DNA of 64,000 bases from Hexactinellida sp. DTS-2022 (lineage: Eukaryota; Porifera; Hexactinellida): the NCBI GenBank assembly GCA_028753945.1, contig JAPNXP010000002.1, positions 13,330,001 through 13,394,000 on the forward strand, written 5' to 3'. Below the pieces are notes generated by a model that did not search any database, was not told where the DNA came from, and saw only the letters and a program-made list of their open reading frames with translations. Made by a program: the position numbers and the translations under genes. Positions within the stretch are counted from its first letter, which is position 1. Every line of letters begins with the position of its first letter. This document shows positions 40,804 through 51,164 of the stretch, piece after piece.

Positions 40804-41282
40804 ACATTAATTAATTAATATAATTCCTTTGACTCATTCCTGACTGTCTATGTCACGAATTGTCTGTATCCCATTTTAAGGACGTACAATATTTCAAGTT
40901 AGCATTGAAATAGTTAGTAAGCGGGCCCTAGGCTGTGTCAAAACATAAATTCCAACATACCTTGTAGCCATTTGTAGAAATTCGCCAATCGTTTCGGGTA
41001 AATGATAATTAGAGATTTATAGTCTATTTATATGGACTATGAATTAATCTAATATTGAGGTAATATAATTGTACATATAAGTGGGGTTTATTAATATGAC
41101 ATAATATTTATTTGTGATTTCTTTATATTTAATCACTACTTAGAGACTAAAGTAATATGACATGATTATATTAAAAGGGCCAAAGCCCAAGTTAAATAAG
41201 AATGGAATAAGAACAGAGAATAGCATACAAACATCAGTAAATTGATGCAAAATAACAAAAAACACAAAACTTCAAGGTAAAC

Positions 41283-41302
41283 AAACAAACAAACAAATAG
41301 TA
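41283..41302. repeat. CAAA microsatellite
   Basis: A short run of (CAAA)n lies just downstream of the SMIM14 stop codon, in its likely 3' UTR. Confidence 0.7.
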
Positions 41303-41309
41303 ATATAAT

Positions 41310-41603
41310 TCACATAATTCCTTCGTTATCTCTGTCCGGATAATTATGAATTTTTCTTGAGCGAATATTTGGCCTCAAAAACATAAAATAATAAATAGAA
41401 AATACGATCCAAAACGTGAACAGCACAAAAACAACTAAATTCTCAGTTTGAAAAATCGTGTTTGTATCTTGCTCCTGTTGTTGTTGTTGTTGTTGTGTTG
41501 GAAAGCATTGGTTTTGTGTACAATAGCCATTCCCATCAGCAATCATTTCGAATATACGTTGCATAGTTCGGATATACCAACATATACACTCGCATTGATC
41601 CAT
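41310..41603 (-). CDS. SMIM14: SMIM14-like small ER membrane protein
   Basis: A single-exon frame of 97 codons with an ATG start. The N-terminus DQCECICWYIRTMQRI matches the cysteine-rich start of vertebrate SMIM14 (DPCECVC...AMRRL). It is followed by YCTQNQC, a glutamine-rich insertion (TQQQQQQQEQ) and one membrane helix at about residues 55-75 (VVFVLFTFWIVFSIYYFMF). It ends with the LRP and N-rich tail also seen in the family. Known relatives are about 99 aa and sit in the ER membrane; their biochemical role is not established. The glutamine run is encoded by a CAA-type microsatellite, and a similar repeat lies in the 5' UTR (41607-41631). Confidence 0.8.
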   Translation of the reverse strand: MDQCECICWYIRTMQRIFEMIADGNGYCTQNQCFPTQQQQQQQEQDTNTIFQTENLVVFVLFTFWIVFSIYYFMFLRPNIRSRKIHNYPDRDNEGIM

Positions 41604-41606
41604 AGT

Positions 41607-41632
41607 GTTTGTTGTTGTTGCTGTTGTTGTTA
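41607..41632. repeat. GTT/AAC microsatellite in the SMIM14 5' UTR
   Basis: GTTGTTGTTGCTGTTGTTG lies directly upstream of the SMIM14 ATG, so the minus-strand leader is rich in CAA. The same motif encodes the glutamine tract inside the gene (41478-41500). Confidence 0.75.
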
Positions 41633-42070
41633 GATTGAAAAAATCTATCTAGCATAATATATTAGTTTGGGAGAGCTAGAAAATTAAATAATGGACTCCA
41701 AATAATGTAAACTTATGAAGCCAACATCTTTTCAATAATACAAAACCCGGCTTCGCAAATGTTAGATGATAGAAATGACCTTTTGCCAGTGCCTGAAAAT
41801 CACATAAAAGGTGTTGGCCAATAACTATAAGTATTCCCTAAATAAAACAAGAGAAGCATTGATTGTATTGACTTCGAATAGTCATTATTTATTAATTTAG
41901 AATAATTTCTTATAACATTAACACAAATTCGTAAAGAAGGATAAAGCTAAGAAATTTACAAGAGCGTTTAAAATTCGAAGTAATAGGTTTAGTCCTAAAT
42001 CGAGTAGAAAAGTACATCGAAAAGTAGGCGTCTAAATTGATTCGTCAAAGTATAAAGTAGTTTGGTAGAT

Positions 42071-43354
42071 TCACAGAGTCTGTGAGCTGGTAAAGGTGGA
42101 ACAAAATAAATCTTCAAATTCAGCATTGAACTCTCCCTTTGTAACCAAGTCATCCAGCACACTGCTGAGAATAGGATTATCAAAGTTAGGATCGAGAGGG
42201 ATGCTAGAGGGAGACTTTGCACGATTAGAAACTTCTTTCTTCACAGCAACTGTCTTATTAGCGGATTTGTTAGGTCTATAGAGTGGAGGAAATAATAAAA
42301 TGTTACAGTTAAATTCAGTTATAACGAAGTCCAAGGGACCGGTTCGTTTTCTTTGATATAAGCGGAGTAAAATCAACAAATTAATCTAGAAATAAAAATT
42401 AATTCGTTTAATATAAGCAGGTATTTGTTGTATTCCAGTCAATTAGAACGGAAGATTACTTCGTATGGCAGGGATTAATAAAATGTAACAAATTTGCTCA
42501 CTATATAGCACGGGTGCCCAACTCAATTTTTAAGAAACACATCTAAAATCATTACAGACTACATAAAATTATCAAAAATATTAACCGGATTAAATTTACG
42601 CGGGCCGTACGTTGAGCACCCCTGCTATATAGCATTCCCACAATAGTTCAATATTATAGCGTATTATTCTCCATGCGAGTATAGTTATTTTTTTTCTAAT
42701 AGAAATTTCATTTATTTCCAAGTATGGATTGTGTATGAAACTAGCTATAAGCCAAAATACAGTAGAACCTCGTTAGTACGAACACCAGGACCATCAAAAT
42801 GAGTTTGCCTTATCCGGAATTTCATCTAATTTGAAAGGCTTTGAAGGGGACTGAAATGGTATTCGTACTAACGAGGTTCTACTGCATTTGGTTGCAACTT
42901 GCTAACAATAACAATAATAACTATTTACAATCACATACCCCTTCCGGCTTCTAACAATGATTTTATTTGTGTTCTTCGATTTCTTCTTTTTCTTCTCTGT
43001 CTTCCTAATAGCGTGGAAGGTCTCGTTATCCTCGCAGTCACTCAGAAAGAGAGCTTTTGCAGATTCGTTCATATAGCATTTCAGGTTAGGAATGTACCTG
43101 CTTCTAGGAACTGGGGTTTTCTGGTAGCATTTCAAATACGCGTGACAGTTCATTCCATTACGATTCATATTGTTTATGATGAGACGTGTGTGCGTTTTGC
43201 CGCGAGTTTTCATAATTTTCATGGATTTATTCGGTGTCAATTCAAGGTCGATTCGTTTCGAAGTCTCTTCTCCAACATTTTTAGAAAACTGAAAAATATC
43301 AAACTTGTCCAATTTCTCATTTTCAGTTCCAAAATATTCTTTACCTGTTGCCAT
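42071..43354 (-). CDS. Uncharacterised basic protein, two exons
   Basis: Exon 1 is 43354-42939 from ATG (MATGKEYFG); exon 2 is 42275-42071. The donor GG/GTATGTG and acceptor CTCTATAG/A join in frame (RSRKG-PNKSANK), giving 206 aa. The middle is strongly basic (KTEKKKKKSK). The C-terminus is acidic and hydrophobic (FDNPILSSVLDDLV...FEDLFCS), a pattern seen in short interaction tails. An upstream in-frame ATG at 43453 would add a hydrophobic stretch (FLQFCCFILLFFSQ), so an N-terminal anchor is possible. I do not recognise the family. The intron contains a family A MITE. Both the splice and the coding status are inferred. Confidence 0.5.
42760..42884. mobile_element. MITE family A copy, compact, in the intron of the two-exon gene
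   Basis: 125 bp with nearly perfect inverted ends CAGTAGAACCTCGTTAGTAC and its mirror ending GAGGTTCTACTG, flanked by TA and CA. It is the cleanest copy in the window and a good reference for the family. Confidence 0.85.
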
Positions 43355-44254
43355 CAGTTGTGAAAAAAAAAGTAAAATGAAACAACAAAATTGTAGAAAA
43401 ACTGCATTGAGTATTCGCGATTTTTTATATTGCAAATTCCAGCTAGCATTCATGTTACGAGAGCATATTCGAATATAAAGATGACGTACAAGTTGTGAGT
43501 GTGAAACCTCCACACGACGTTTTTACTAATTCAGAAGTGTTGAAAACCGCGAGAGTTAGTTACAAATCGATCTAGAGTTTTATTAGGCGTCAGTTTGATG
43601 AGTAGTCACGTGGGCGCTTAGTTCGGGTTTAGTTTATACAAACAGAAAATTATGAGTAATTAAAAAATAGAGGAAAGTGCAAAACAGTTGAACGCATGAC
43701 TTGTGACAAAACTTCACTTTCTGTTTCAAAAGGTTAATTAATTTCCAGTCATGAAATATAATTGTGCGTAATCTGAACTAATGATGACAAATTTAAAACT
43801 TTTCCTCAGTAAATTTCATAAAATTATTAGCCCAATTGTAAATAAATAAATTGTTTATCATCTAGGATTCGAAGTTCTTTTAGTAAAACAGACAATTACT
43901 ATTTCAGGAGATAATAATTATACGACAGTAACCTATTCATATGAAAATAATGTATAATTATACGTAGTATATCGTGACAACACCTATCCTAAATGTAATT
44001 TAAAAGGCACTTGGCAAGGTCATTTAGAAAACTTCAAAAAACATCCTTTGCGAAGTTGGGTTATTATTGGAAAGGTGTTGAACGATATATTGCAATAGAA
44101 AAGGTATTAGCCAAAATATTCTAGAAGTAATTCCTATAAACTAATTATAAGAATTAGGAACTCAATTTAATTTCAGCTGTTATATTACTACCATTATTTC
44201 AACTAACTAATCCAATAAGACGAATACACTAATTCCCTATCCCTAACTACAGTA
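43355..44254. other. Intergenic region, no gene seen
   Basis: Holds the promoter or 5' UTR of the two-exon gene on the left and the 3' UTR of eS19 on the right. AT-rich, with no repeat or motif I can support. Confidence 0.4.
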
Positions 44255-44707
44255 CTAATTGTTCAGACTGCTATACACCTGATCAGCTATCTGATTCAGA
44301 TGACGCTGTCCCTCTCTTGTGACCTGTCTGCCCGCGTACTCCCCGCCTTCGTCTTCTGCCTTGCGGATTTTCTCAACAATTCCGGACTCTTCGAGTTGCA
44401 TAAGAGCTTTCCGCGCAATGCTCGAAGAACCGCGAATATATTTACCCGGGCGTACGCCACGGCGTTTTTTACCGCCATACGCTTTCGTTAGGCCGCCCAC
44501 GCCCACGCGCTTTCGAATAAACACGCGTCTGGCGACCGCGGCACACCGCACGTACCACCAGTCGGGGCGGTAGGGAGCCAGCTCCTTGTGGTGTCCGGTC
44601 CGGGCGTGTTCGGCCCAGTCCGGCGGCTTAACCATCCCGCTCTGCTTCAGGAACTTAGCGAACTCCTCGATGAACTTGTCCGCGGGGACGTCTTTTACTG
44701 TAGGCAT
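44255..44707 (-). CDS. RPS19: 40S ribosomal protein eS19
   Basis: 150 codons from the ATG at 44707 (MPTVKDV). The frame opens further upstream, but the conserved family start is here. Landmarks include FLKQSGMVKPPDW, HKELAPY..DWWYVRCAAVARR, VGGLTKAYGG, RGSSSIARKAL and the C-terminal VTREGQRHLNQIA. Human eS19 is 145 aa. It is a component of the small ribosomal subunit head and is needed for 18S rRNA maturation. The gene is clearly more GC-rich than its surroundings, as expected for codon bias in a highly expressed gene. Upstream introns, common in ribosomal protein genes, may exist in the 5' UTR. A nested MITE pair lies about 50 bp upstream. Confidence 0.95.
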   Translation of the reverse strand: MPTVKDVPADKFIEEFAKFLKQSGMVKPPDWAEHARTGHHKELAPYRPDWWYVRCAAVARRVFIRKRVGVGGLTKAYGGKKRRGVRPGKYIRGSSSIARKALMQLEESGIVEKIRKAEDEGGEYAGRQVTREGQRHLNQIADQVYSSLNN

Positions 44708-44759
44708 TCCTTTGGGTTTGTACGAGCTTAGAAATACTTTACAGATACATAATATCACA

Positions 44760-45091
44760 CAGTAAACTCCCGTTATACGTTATACGGAGTCGGATATACG
44801 AAATTTAAACATATACAGTAAAACCTCGTTAGTACGGACACCAGGTCCATCAAAATTCGTTCGCCTTGTCCAGAATTCGTAAGAACCAATATCATTTGTA
44901 TTGAAAAGGCTTTGAAGGAATGGGACTGAATAAAATCTTCTTATTAATAGTAACCAGAATTTGGTACTATCCGTGTTCGTACTAACGAGGTTCTACTGTA
45001 TATTTTCTCCATACGGGTAAAGTCATAGTTGAATTCACTTCGGTTTATATCGAACGAAGGATCCATTATAACTTTATAACGGGAATTCTTG
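44760..45091. mobile_element. MITE family B copy upstream of RPS19, split by a family A MITE
   Basis: Ends CAGTAAACTCCCGTTATAC and TTATAACGGGAATTCTTG are inverted copies of the family B termini seen at 35274-35445. The element is interrupted at 44816-44998. It lies only about 50 bp from the eS19 start codon, so it overlaps the likely promoter or leader. Confidence 0.8.
44816..44998. mobile_element. MITE family A copy nested in family B
   Basis: 183 bp with ends CAGTAAAACCTCGTTAGTAC and GTTCGTACTAACGAGGTTCTACTG, flanked by TA on both sides. The interior has TTCGCCTTGTCCAGAATTCG and GGCTTTGAAGG. It inserted after the family B host element. Confidence 0.85.
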
Positions 45092-45349
45092 TACCTTATA
45101 AGAGATACCATATGTACGTGAACTTTGAATACTAGCTAGCTTTTGCCCTTAGAATAAATATTTCTGTTAATTCTGTGCTAATAGAACTTATTGTGTTAAT
45201 TAATTAATTAATAACAAGTTCGCCTATTAGGATACATTTAAGTTAAAAATGGTGACATGTAATATCCAACTCAACAAACAAACGAATCTAGAAAAAATTA
45301 TCAATAGCCAGTACTACTATATCCAAACACTCAACATTAAAATATAATT

Positions 45350-46528
45350 CTACTGATCCTTCTTCCCTTCCTTCTCTCCCCCCTCCACACTCGCGTCAGC
45401 TGACGGAGTAGCCGCCTCTCCCTTATCATCCATGGTTTCTTTCTTCCCAATCTCGGGGCTAGAGTCCATCATATACCGCGAGTATGTCGGTATCAAGTTA
45501 AGGGCCACCATATCTATAACAGTGGCTAATAGAGTCAATAGACTCGTGCCGGCGATGAGTTGGTAGATAAGAGCATTCAACGAGGTTTTTCCCAGACTCC
45601 CTTCCTGCTCAAATATCAACCTTAGACTATAGCGTTTGCGTAATAACCGTTTGTTAGTATGGAAAGTCGCGGTTTCTATCTCCTCACTGGATCTATCCTT
45701 CATGATAGGGATCAGCTGTTTCGTTTGATAGTCAACTAACGGAACATGTTGTATCTTATACGTGTAGTGTACCTGACCTGTGCCAAACCAATACTGTTCG
45801 TGGTTTGTATAGTAGATCGACACCTTCAATATGAGCCCTCGCATGCGATAAGACTCACCATCTCCACTCAAAGAATCCGATTTTTCATCAAGCGTATCAA
45901 TTCCCGCGGCTTTTAACAGCTCGCTTACATTTAGTTTATCTGGTTTTTCCGGTTCAGATATTTTTCGGATAACTTTTCCATTTTGGTTGATTAGGAATCC
46001 AATCATGTTACGATGCGATCCTCCGAGCAAAGACCCAGTAAACACAGAGGAAAGTATCGAATGGTCTAATTTCAAAATGGTCGATTCAGGATTTCGAGTG
46101 AAATACTGTTTTTCGTTTATCGTCTCAAAATTGTAAGTTCCTTTCTCACCTTTCCTCCTCTCTTGCCAGTTATCTTTGCCGAATGTCATTATGTTAACTG
46201 AATGTGCCTCGATAGGCCATGACAGCTCCTGCGCGTCATAATCGATACAAGGGTCAGTTCGATTGTACACAAACCTGGTTGGATTTTTCCCGTTAAATTC
46301 CGGGCAGTATGGCAGTTCGCTTACGGGAGCTTCGTTATTCGGGTCTTTAACGAGAATACGGAGAGTGCCATGGGGGTTCGTATCGATTTTAAGATAACCT
46401 TTGTCGATAAAGATATCTTGCAAAAGATACGCGAGTATTAGTAAAGCGAATATATAGTAAGTAATACCCAACCTCTTGTCTCGAACTGTAACGTATTTGT
46501 ATGTTGTGTAGTCTAGAAAGCTACCCAT
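45350..46528 (-). CDS. P2X-like two-transmembrane channel
   Basis: Intronless frame of 392 codons from ATG. The N-terminus FLDYTTYKYVTVRDKRLG resembles the P2X start (FLDYETPK...) including the Y-x-T-x-K site. One helix lies at about residues 22-41 (ITYYIFALLILAYLL), then KGY. A long extracellular part follows, with a second helix at about 318-341 (GTSLLTLLATVIDMVAL), matching the P2X TM2 pattern of G, LL, AT, and D. The tail is cytosolic and rich in E, K, S and G. P2X receptors are trimeric ATP-gated cation channels of about 380-400 aa. Unusually, the ectodomain has only two cysteines (PYC and DPC), while typical P2X ectodomains have ten, so ATP gating is not assured. It could be a distant P2X-fold relative. 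Confidence 0.65.
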   Translation of the reverse strand: MGSFLDYTTYKYVTVRDKRLGITYYIFALLILAYLLQDIFIDKGYLKIDTNPHGTLRILVKDPNNEAPVSELPYCPEFNGKNPTRFVYNRTDPCIDYDAQELSWPIEAHSVNIMTFGKDNWQERRKGEKGTYNFETINEKQYFTRNPESTILKLDHSILSSVFTGSLLGGSHRNMIGFLINQNGKVIRKISEPEKPDKLNVSELLKAAGIDTLDEKSDSLSGDGESYRMRGLILKVSIYYTNHEQYWFGTGQVHYTYKIQHVPLVDYQTKQLIPIMKDRSSEEIETATFHTNKRLLRKRYSLRLIFEQEGSLGKTSLNALIYQLIAGTSLLTLLATVIDMVALNLIPTYSRYMMDSSPEIGKKETMDDKGEAATPSADASVEGGEKEGKKDQ

Positions 46529-46768
46529 GGTAATCTGTGGGAGATATTAGCTAATAACCAATGCAGTGTAGAGTAAGGTATGGAATTAGTAACTTTTTCA
46601 TTAAGCGAATTATTATAGTAAATATCGTCATTAATCTACTAAGATTCTACTTGTATTATGCTAACTATCCCTATAGTATGTGAATAGGTAATTAGAGAAG
46701 AGACACACCTGCAGTATAAAGTCATTGCTTATGATACAGCACTCATTAGTAAATAACATTATTATTAT

Positions 46769-47010
46769 AGAGGCACCGGATCCGGGTTTGCATACGAATT
46801 AATACCGAAATATAAAGCAGGTAGCAATGAATACATGGTACAGTGAAATTTCCGATTTGATTATATTTATCAATCATTAATTTAAATCTAATCAAATTGG
46901 CAATTTCACTGTACCACGTATTCATTGCTATCTGCTTTATTTTTCGGTATTTCCGTTCAAAGCGGTTCTGGTTCCGGCCGGATCTCAAAAGTGGATCCGG
47001 TGCATCTCTA
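46769..47010. mobile_element. Foldback element of about 240 bp
   Basis: Long inverted arms start AGAGGCACCGGATCC and end GGATCCGGTGCATCTCT. Inner arms are ACCGAAATATAAAGCAGGTA and TATCTGCTTTATTTTTCGGT, continuing to GTACAGTGAAATTTCC/GGCAATTTCACTGTAC. ATTATTATTA-type sequence flanks both sides. It lies between the P2X-like gene and PSMD13. Confidence 0.8.
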
Positions 47011-47153
47011 ATTATTATTATAACCAAACCAATAAGTTATTTCAAATACAATTGATTAATTAATACACAACTAATCACCATACAGTATTCAATCAGCTAT
47101 TATCAGTCAACTAATTTCTCACTACAAAACCATTATAATTCAGTAACGTAATC

Positions 47154-50100
47154 TTACACTAAGAGATCGCGTGTTACTTGAGTATCCAACATATCTAATG
47201 CACTGGCTATCTTCTGACTCCATATCTTTATGTTATGCGACATGCTCTTGACCTGGCCTAAGTCTAGAACACGTGGCCGTACCCATTTCATATGCACTAC
47301 CTTTTCAACCTCGTCAATAGCGCCTCGAACCAAATCCAAGCTAAAAGCAAGCATAACTAATTGTTCTACTTCGTTTATTGGGATTTGAGCTGTTTCTGAG
47401 ATTAAACTGAATGGGAGCGTCCGTTGTGTTGATTGACGTTGGAATGTTAACTCCATTAGCGACAAAAGCCGCAGTTTCCGTTGTAAAGTTGCTTCATTCG
47501 ACTTCAAATCAGTTTGGTCGCCCCAGAATTTTCGCGATTCTTCGAACCGCTTAATATCACCTCTGTTGAAAGCGCGCAACAAATCTATAATCCACACTTT
47601 ATCTGGGTCAGCTTTCAAAGTCTGCAGAATGGGATGCAAAAGAATTTCACCGAAATTATACACTCCTTCCGCGATTATTGCCGCAATAGCGAGTGAATAT
47701 GCGTGGTCGCGATCTGCTTCAACACTTGTGGTGATGAATTCAGGCGGGGAATCCTTATCATAGTGTTTGATGCTGGTTTGGCATCCGAGATACCTCAGTG
47801 CCTCCTTGTAGTACTTGGCATGCTGTCCGGACACACGGTAGTACTCGCTGCTAATCTTGTAGTAGAAAGCGTGTACAGTACCAACCTAGTGGAATATAGT
47901 GTTTGCTGTAAATATTGGGTTAAATTTAAATGTATTAGGATCGCGATACTTTTGATGATCGGAGTAGAAGGTTTAATTATCCTAGCTAAAAAATGTATGC
48001 AAGTGACTCCGGTTAATACGAATTTTCGGAAAAATTAAAAATCTAAATTTACAGCTGTGCCGACAGCATGTTCCTTCGGAAGCACTATATTTTGGTGGTT
48101 GGTCTAACCGTGACGGTAAATAAGTTATTTGTATTTACAAAATATCTGTCACGAGGTATTGTCGGTATCAGAGAACAAATGTTTTCTAGACAAGAAACCC
48201 TCAGAAGTTGCCTCCCAGAAGGCAGAACTTGAGTCCGGCGCCTATGAGTGATACTATTAGATACCCCAAGTCCCCAACTATATACCTGCTCTCTTGTCAC
48301 ACTAAACTAAAAAATATATTTTGTTGTTACTTGTTACTTGATTGTTCGAAATGGAAGTATGGAAATAAATTCAACTCCACTTTAATCGGGTCTCTTCGGT
48401 CCAAGGATAGTTTGACCCGATTAAGCGGAGAACCCAATTACAATACACCCTCGCTAATCCGAACCCCGCTAATGATTGATAGTGCCTCCAAAAATGCTGT
48501 CGACACAGCTGTGATTTTAGATTTTCTCTATCTCATCAAGACTTCAAGGGGTTAAGACCCATTTGTCAAGTGTCACGAGCCACAAGGACGATTGATAAAG
48601 TTTTTAAAAACAATTTTTTAGAAAAATGCCACCATGAATATGCATAAATTACTAAAATTCAATAGAAGCCATCTCGAATTCACAAGTGAAATCAATATAA
48701 TTAATCCGAGTTGAAACGATAGAGTAAGATTTGACGAGTGTATTCAATAAAATGATTACAATTTGAAACAATATAATTAAAATTTAAAGTTTTAAAGTGA
48801 AATACAGAAAATTGCCACTTCAATTATGCTAGAAACTACGGACAAATTATAAAAATTCGTAACCTGCTAAAAAGTGTAGAAATTAATTTTCTATCAATAC
48901 ATGTAAATTTGAACAAAGTCACTTTCATTATTTCATGTTATGAGCCAAGATTAGTTTAAATAGGTGCTAAAATTAATTGACGATCACTCACACCTACATG
49001 CCAAATTTCAGCCCTAAATCTAAAAAGATGAGCTGAAGTATGTTTGAATAGTACTATATCCATGGTTAGATTGGATAAACATTAATTATCAAGTTTGGTT
49101 ATGTCACTAAACGATGACATATTACGCGATGGAAGAGGTTTCAGTTTTAAAGAGAAAAAGGAGAATTTGTATTATGCTGTACTAGTCATGTTGCGCTGAT
49201 ATCTCTCAATAAAGTACATCCGATGGTTTGAGGAAATTGGTGAATTTAGTAATTGTCATTCTAAAAATCAATGATGGTGGTAATTAATTTATTGAACAAT
49301 TATACGTATTTTTAATAGAAATATTACAGTCATATTGACTAATCCGTTAGTATATAGAAACGGATGATTCAAATGCAAATTTATTTTTATGTAAACATAT
49401 CACCTCCATGTCAGAATTCTCTAATAACTCTCGTGCTTCGTCTAATCTCTCTTTACAATCCGAAGGTTCATTTTTAGTTAGGTAGTAGAGCGCAATAGCT
49501 GATAGACAAAGTCCTTTCGCTTCAGGATGCAACTTGACTTTATCGAGAACAGATTTCAGGAGAGTGAGGGCTTCTAATGCATCTGTGAGCTCGTCTAGTA
49601 TCTGGGAATAAAAGTATAATTCGAAAATTTTCGTCACACAATTTGTCGTCTTTGTATTTTCGTCAGTTTTCATCATATTGAATAAATATTCCTTCAAAGT
49701 GAAGAAATATTTTTATTTTTTCCCTGGAATTACTTACTCGGTCAAATAACGAGAAAATTTTCGAAGTTAATTTATGTTGTAATTATTGTAATTGTTAATT
49801 CAGTGAAAACGAATTATACTTAAGATGAGCTAAGGATATCCGTCTAAAGTTAGTAGAAATTTCAATATTCATATGTTTATAATTCAAAGTACGTATATAA
49901 ATTCAATTGATTCCTCTTAATTAATTGTGACACCGGTTAATCGGGGCAATACCAACGGATTCTACACTAATATTTCGGTTAACTGAAACAAATTGCATTA
50001 ATTAAAGTTAAATATAAAGCAAATTTCGGTTATAACGAAATCCAAGGAACCTTACGCTTACTTCGACATAAGCGGAGTAAATCAATTACTTTATCCGTTC

Positions 50101-50797
50101 TGGGGAATATATACAGCTATAGTAGAACCTCGTTAATTAATACGAACACAGTTGATACGAATTTCCGGTTAATATGTATACAATTTCGGGCCCCTTAAAA
50201 ACTTTTTCAATACAAATTACATCGGTTAATAAGAATTCCGGATAAGGCAACGCATTTTGACTTTCCCCTGGTGTTCGTACTAACGAAGTTATAATATATA
50301 TTAACTTCGTGGTAAGGGGTGATTTAGTTATAACGTGAATTTACTGAATACACTTGTTAATAGTATATTAATTAAGAACAGGCAGTTCCTTGATACTAAG
50401 GAAATAACGGATTCACCAGACATTTCGGGAAATACTTAGTTGATAGGGGTTCATATGTAACTAATGTGCTTGTTCCTTGTTATGCTATAATATATTTCCT
50501 GAATTTGCCTTTGCATATGGTTTGTAATATCTCTTCATAAAAACTTACGTTTAACACCAACTGCACCAGCGACAAGGGACTGATGCTATGCTCGAAATCA
50601 GTTATAAACTTCTTATAGAGCTCTACGCGACCAGAAGGCATGTTAGGAACGAACTCCTGCAGCAGCACGGTTAGCTGGTGCCACAGCTTGTGCGAATAAA
50701 GCTCCAGCAGACTGCTCCACACCTCTGCGACATCCGGCGTGGGAGCCTGCGCCTTCTGCTCCTGTAGGTACTCGTACACGGACTCCCTGGCGCTCAT
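47154..50797 (-). CDS. PSMD13: 26S proteasome regulatory subunit Rpn9/PSMD13 (3 exons)
   Basis: Three exons on the minus strand: 50797-50549, 49601-49404 and 47885-47154. All are GT-AG and phase 0, giving 392 aa (human protein 376). Exon 1 has WSSLLELYSHKLWHQLTVLL and FEHSISPLSLVQLVLN. Exon 2 covers a helical-repeat stretch. Exon 3 has YYKEALRYLGC, GEGVYNFGE-like AEGVYNFGEILLHP, and the PCI-domain segment IPINEVEQLVMLAFSLDLVRGAIDEV followed by WVRPRVLDL. It is part of the proteasome lid and acts in the assembly and positioning of Rpn11. The in-frame GTG further upstream is not a plausible start; ATG at 50797 is chosen. Intron 1 holds a family A MITE, and intron 2 is about 1.5 kb. Confidence 0.93.
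47886..49403 (-). other. PSMD13 intron 2 with repeat debris
   Basis: About 1.5 kb. It includes a fragment at 48375-48440 (TTTGACCCGATTAAGCGGAG, GAACCCAATTAC) that matches debris near 3590-3655, and an adjacent CGCTAATCCGAACCCCGCTAA segment. No gene is seen inside. Confidence 0.6.
50120..50292. mobile_element. MITE family A copy in PSMD13 intron 1
   Basis: About 173 bp. The left end is TAGTAGAACCTCGTTAATTAA, and the right end is GTTCGTACTAACGAAGTTATA. The interior TCCGGATAAGGCAACGCATT is typical of the family. A further AAGCGGAG fragment precedes it at 50015-50100. Confidence 0.8.
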
Positions 50798-50853
50798 AGG
50801 GCTGTTAGTTAGCACTTAGTTATAACTCAATACTATTACTAGGGCGGTGTAAG

Positions 50854-50979
50854 GGTCGTTCAAACGTTACGTAACGGGGTGGTTAACAAGTGACAGATCA
50901 TCCTTTTTGTCATACTCTTCCCATAAGGAGGGGTGTCTAATTTCCCTGAGATCTTGGGTTACGTAACGTTTGAACGGCT
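50854..50979. mobile_element. MITE family E copy just upstream of PSMD13
   Basis: About 126 bp with inverted ends GTCGTTCAAACGTTACGTAAC and GTTACGTAACGTTTGAACGGC. The same ends bound 57687-58117. It lies about 57 bp upstream of the PSMD13 start codon, so in the promoter or leader, and between it and the NHL gene. Confidence 0.8.
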
Positions 50980-51164
50980 CCCTAGGCTTAAAGGGATTTT
51001 CGGTAAGACAAATACGGTTAGTACGAAACTCCGGATAACTTATGACGAGCAAATCTTAAGTAACATCATTTTATCAATTAAATGAAACTAAACTAATCCC
51101 ACATTATATAATATCCAAGGAGTTAGTTGGCTAGGTAGAATTAATTAAGACAAACAAATAGGAA

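Larger units (their letters stand above)
38736..40872. mobile_element. MULE-type DNA transposon with intact ends and 9-bp target duplication
   Basis: The left end starts GGGGATATAGACAATTCGTG and the right end is its near-exact inverse (TGTCACGAATTGTCTGTATCCC), about 22 bp long. The 9-bp direct repeat ATTTTAAGG flanks both sides (38727-38735 and 40873-40881); a 9-bp duplication is typical of Mutator-like elements. Inside lies a broken FLYWCH/MULE transposase gene. The total length is 2137 bp. Confidence 0.85.

Noticed and set aside
42899-43363. 154-codon plus-strand frame opposite the two-exon gene
   Set aside because: The minus-strand reading has compatible splice sites and more protein-like composition; this is its shadow.
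44708-44758. Longer eS19 start including 17 extra codons
   Set aside because: The conserved family start is MPTVKDV-like at 44707; the extra residues have no counterpart in eS19.
50798-50815. Upstream GTG start for PSMD13
   Set aside because: An ATG in good position exists six codons in, and GTG starts are not expected for a nuclear gene.
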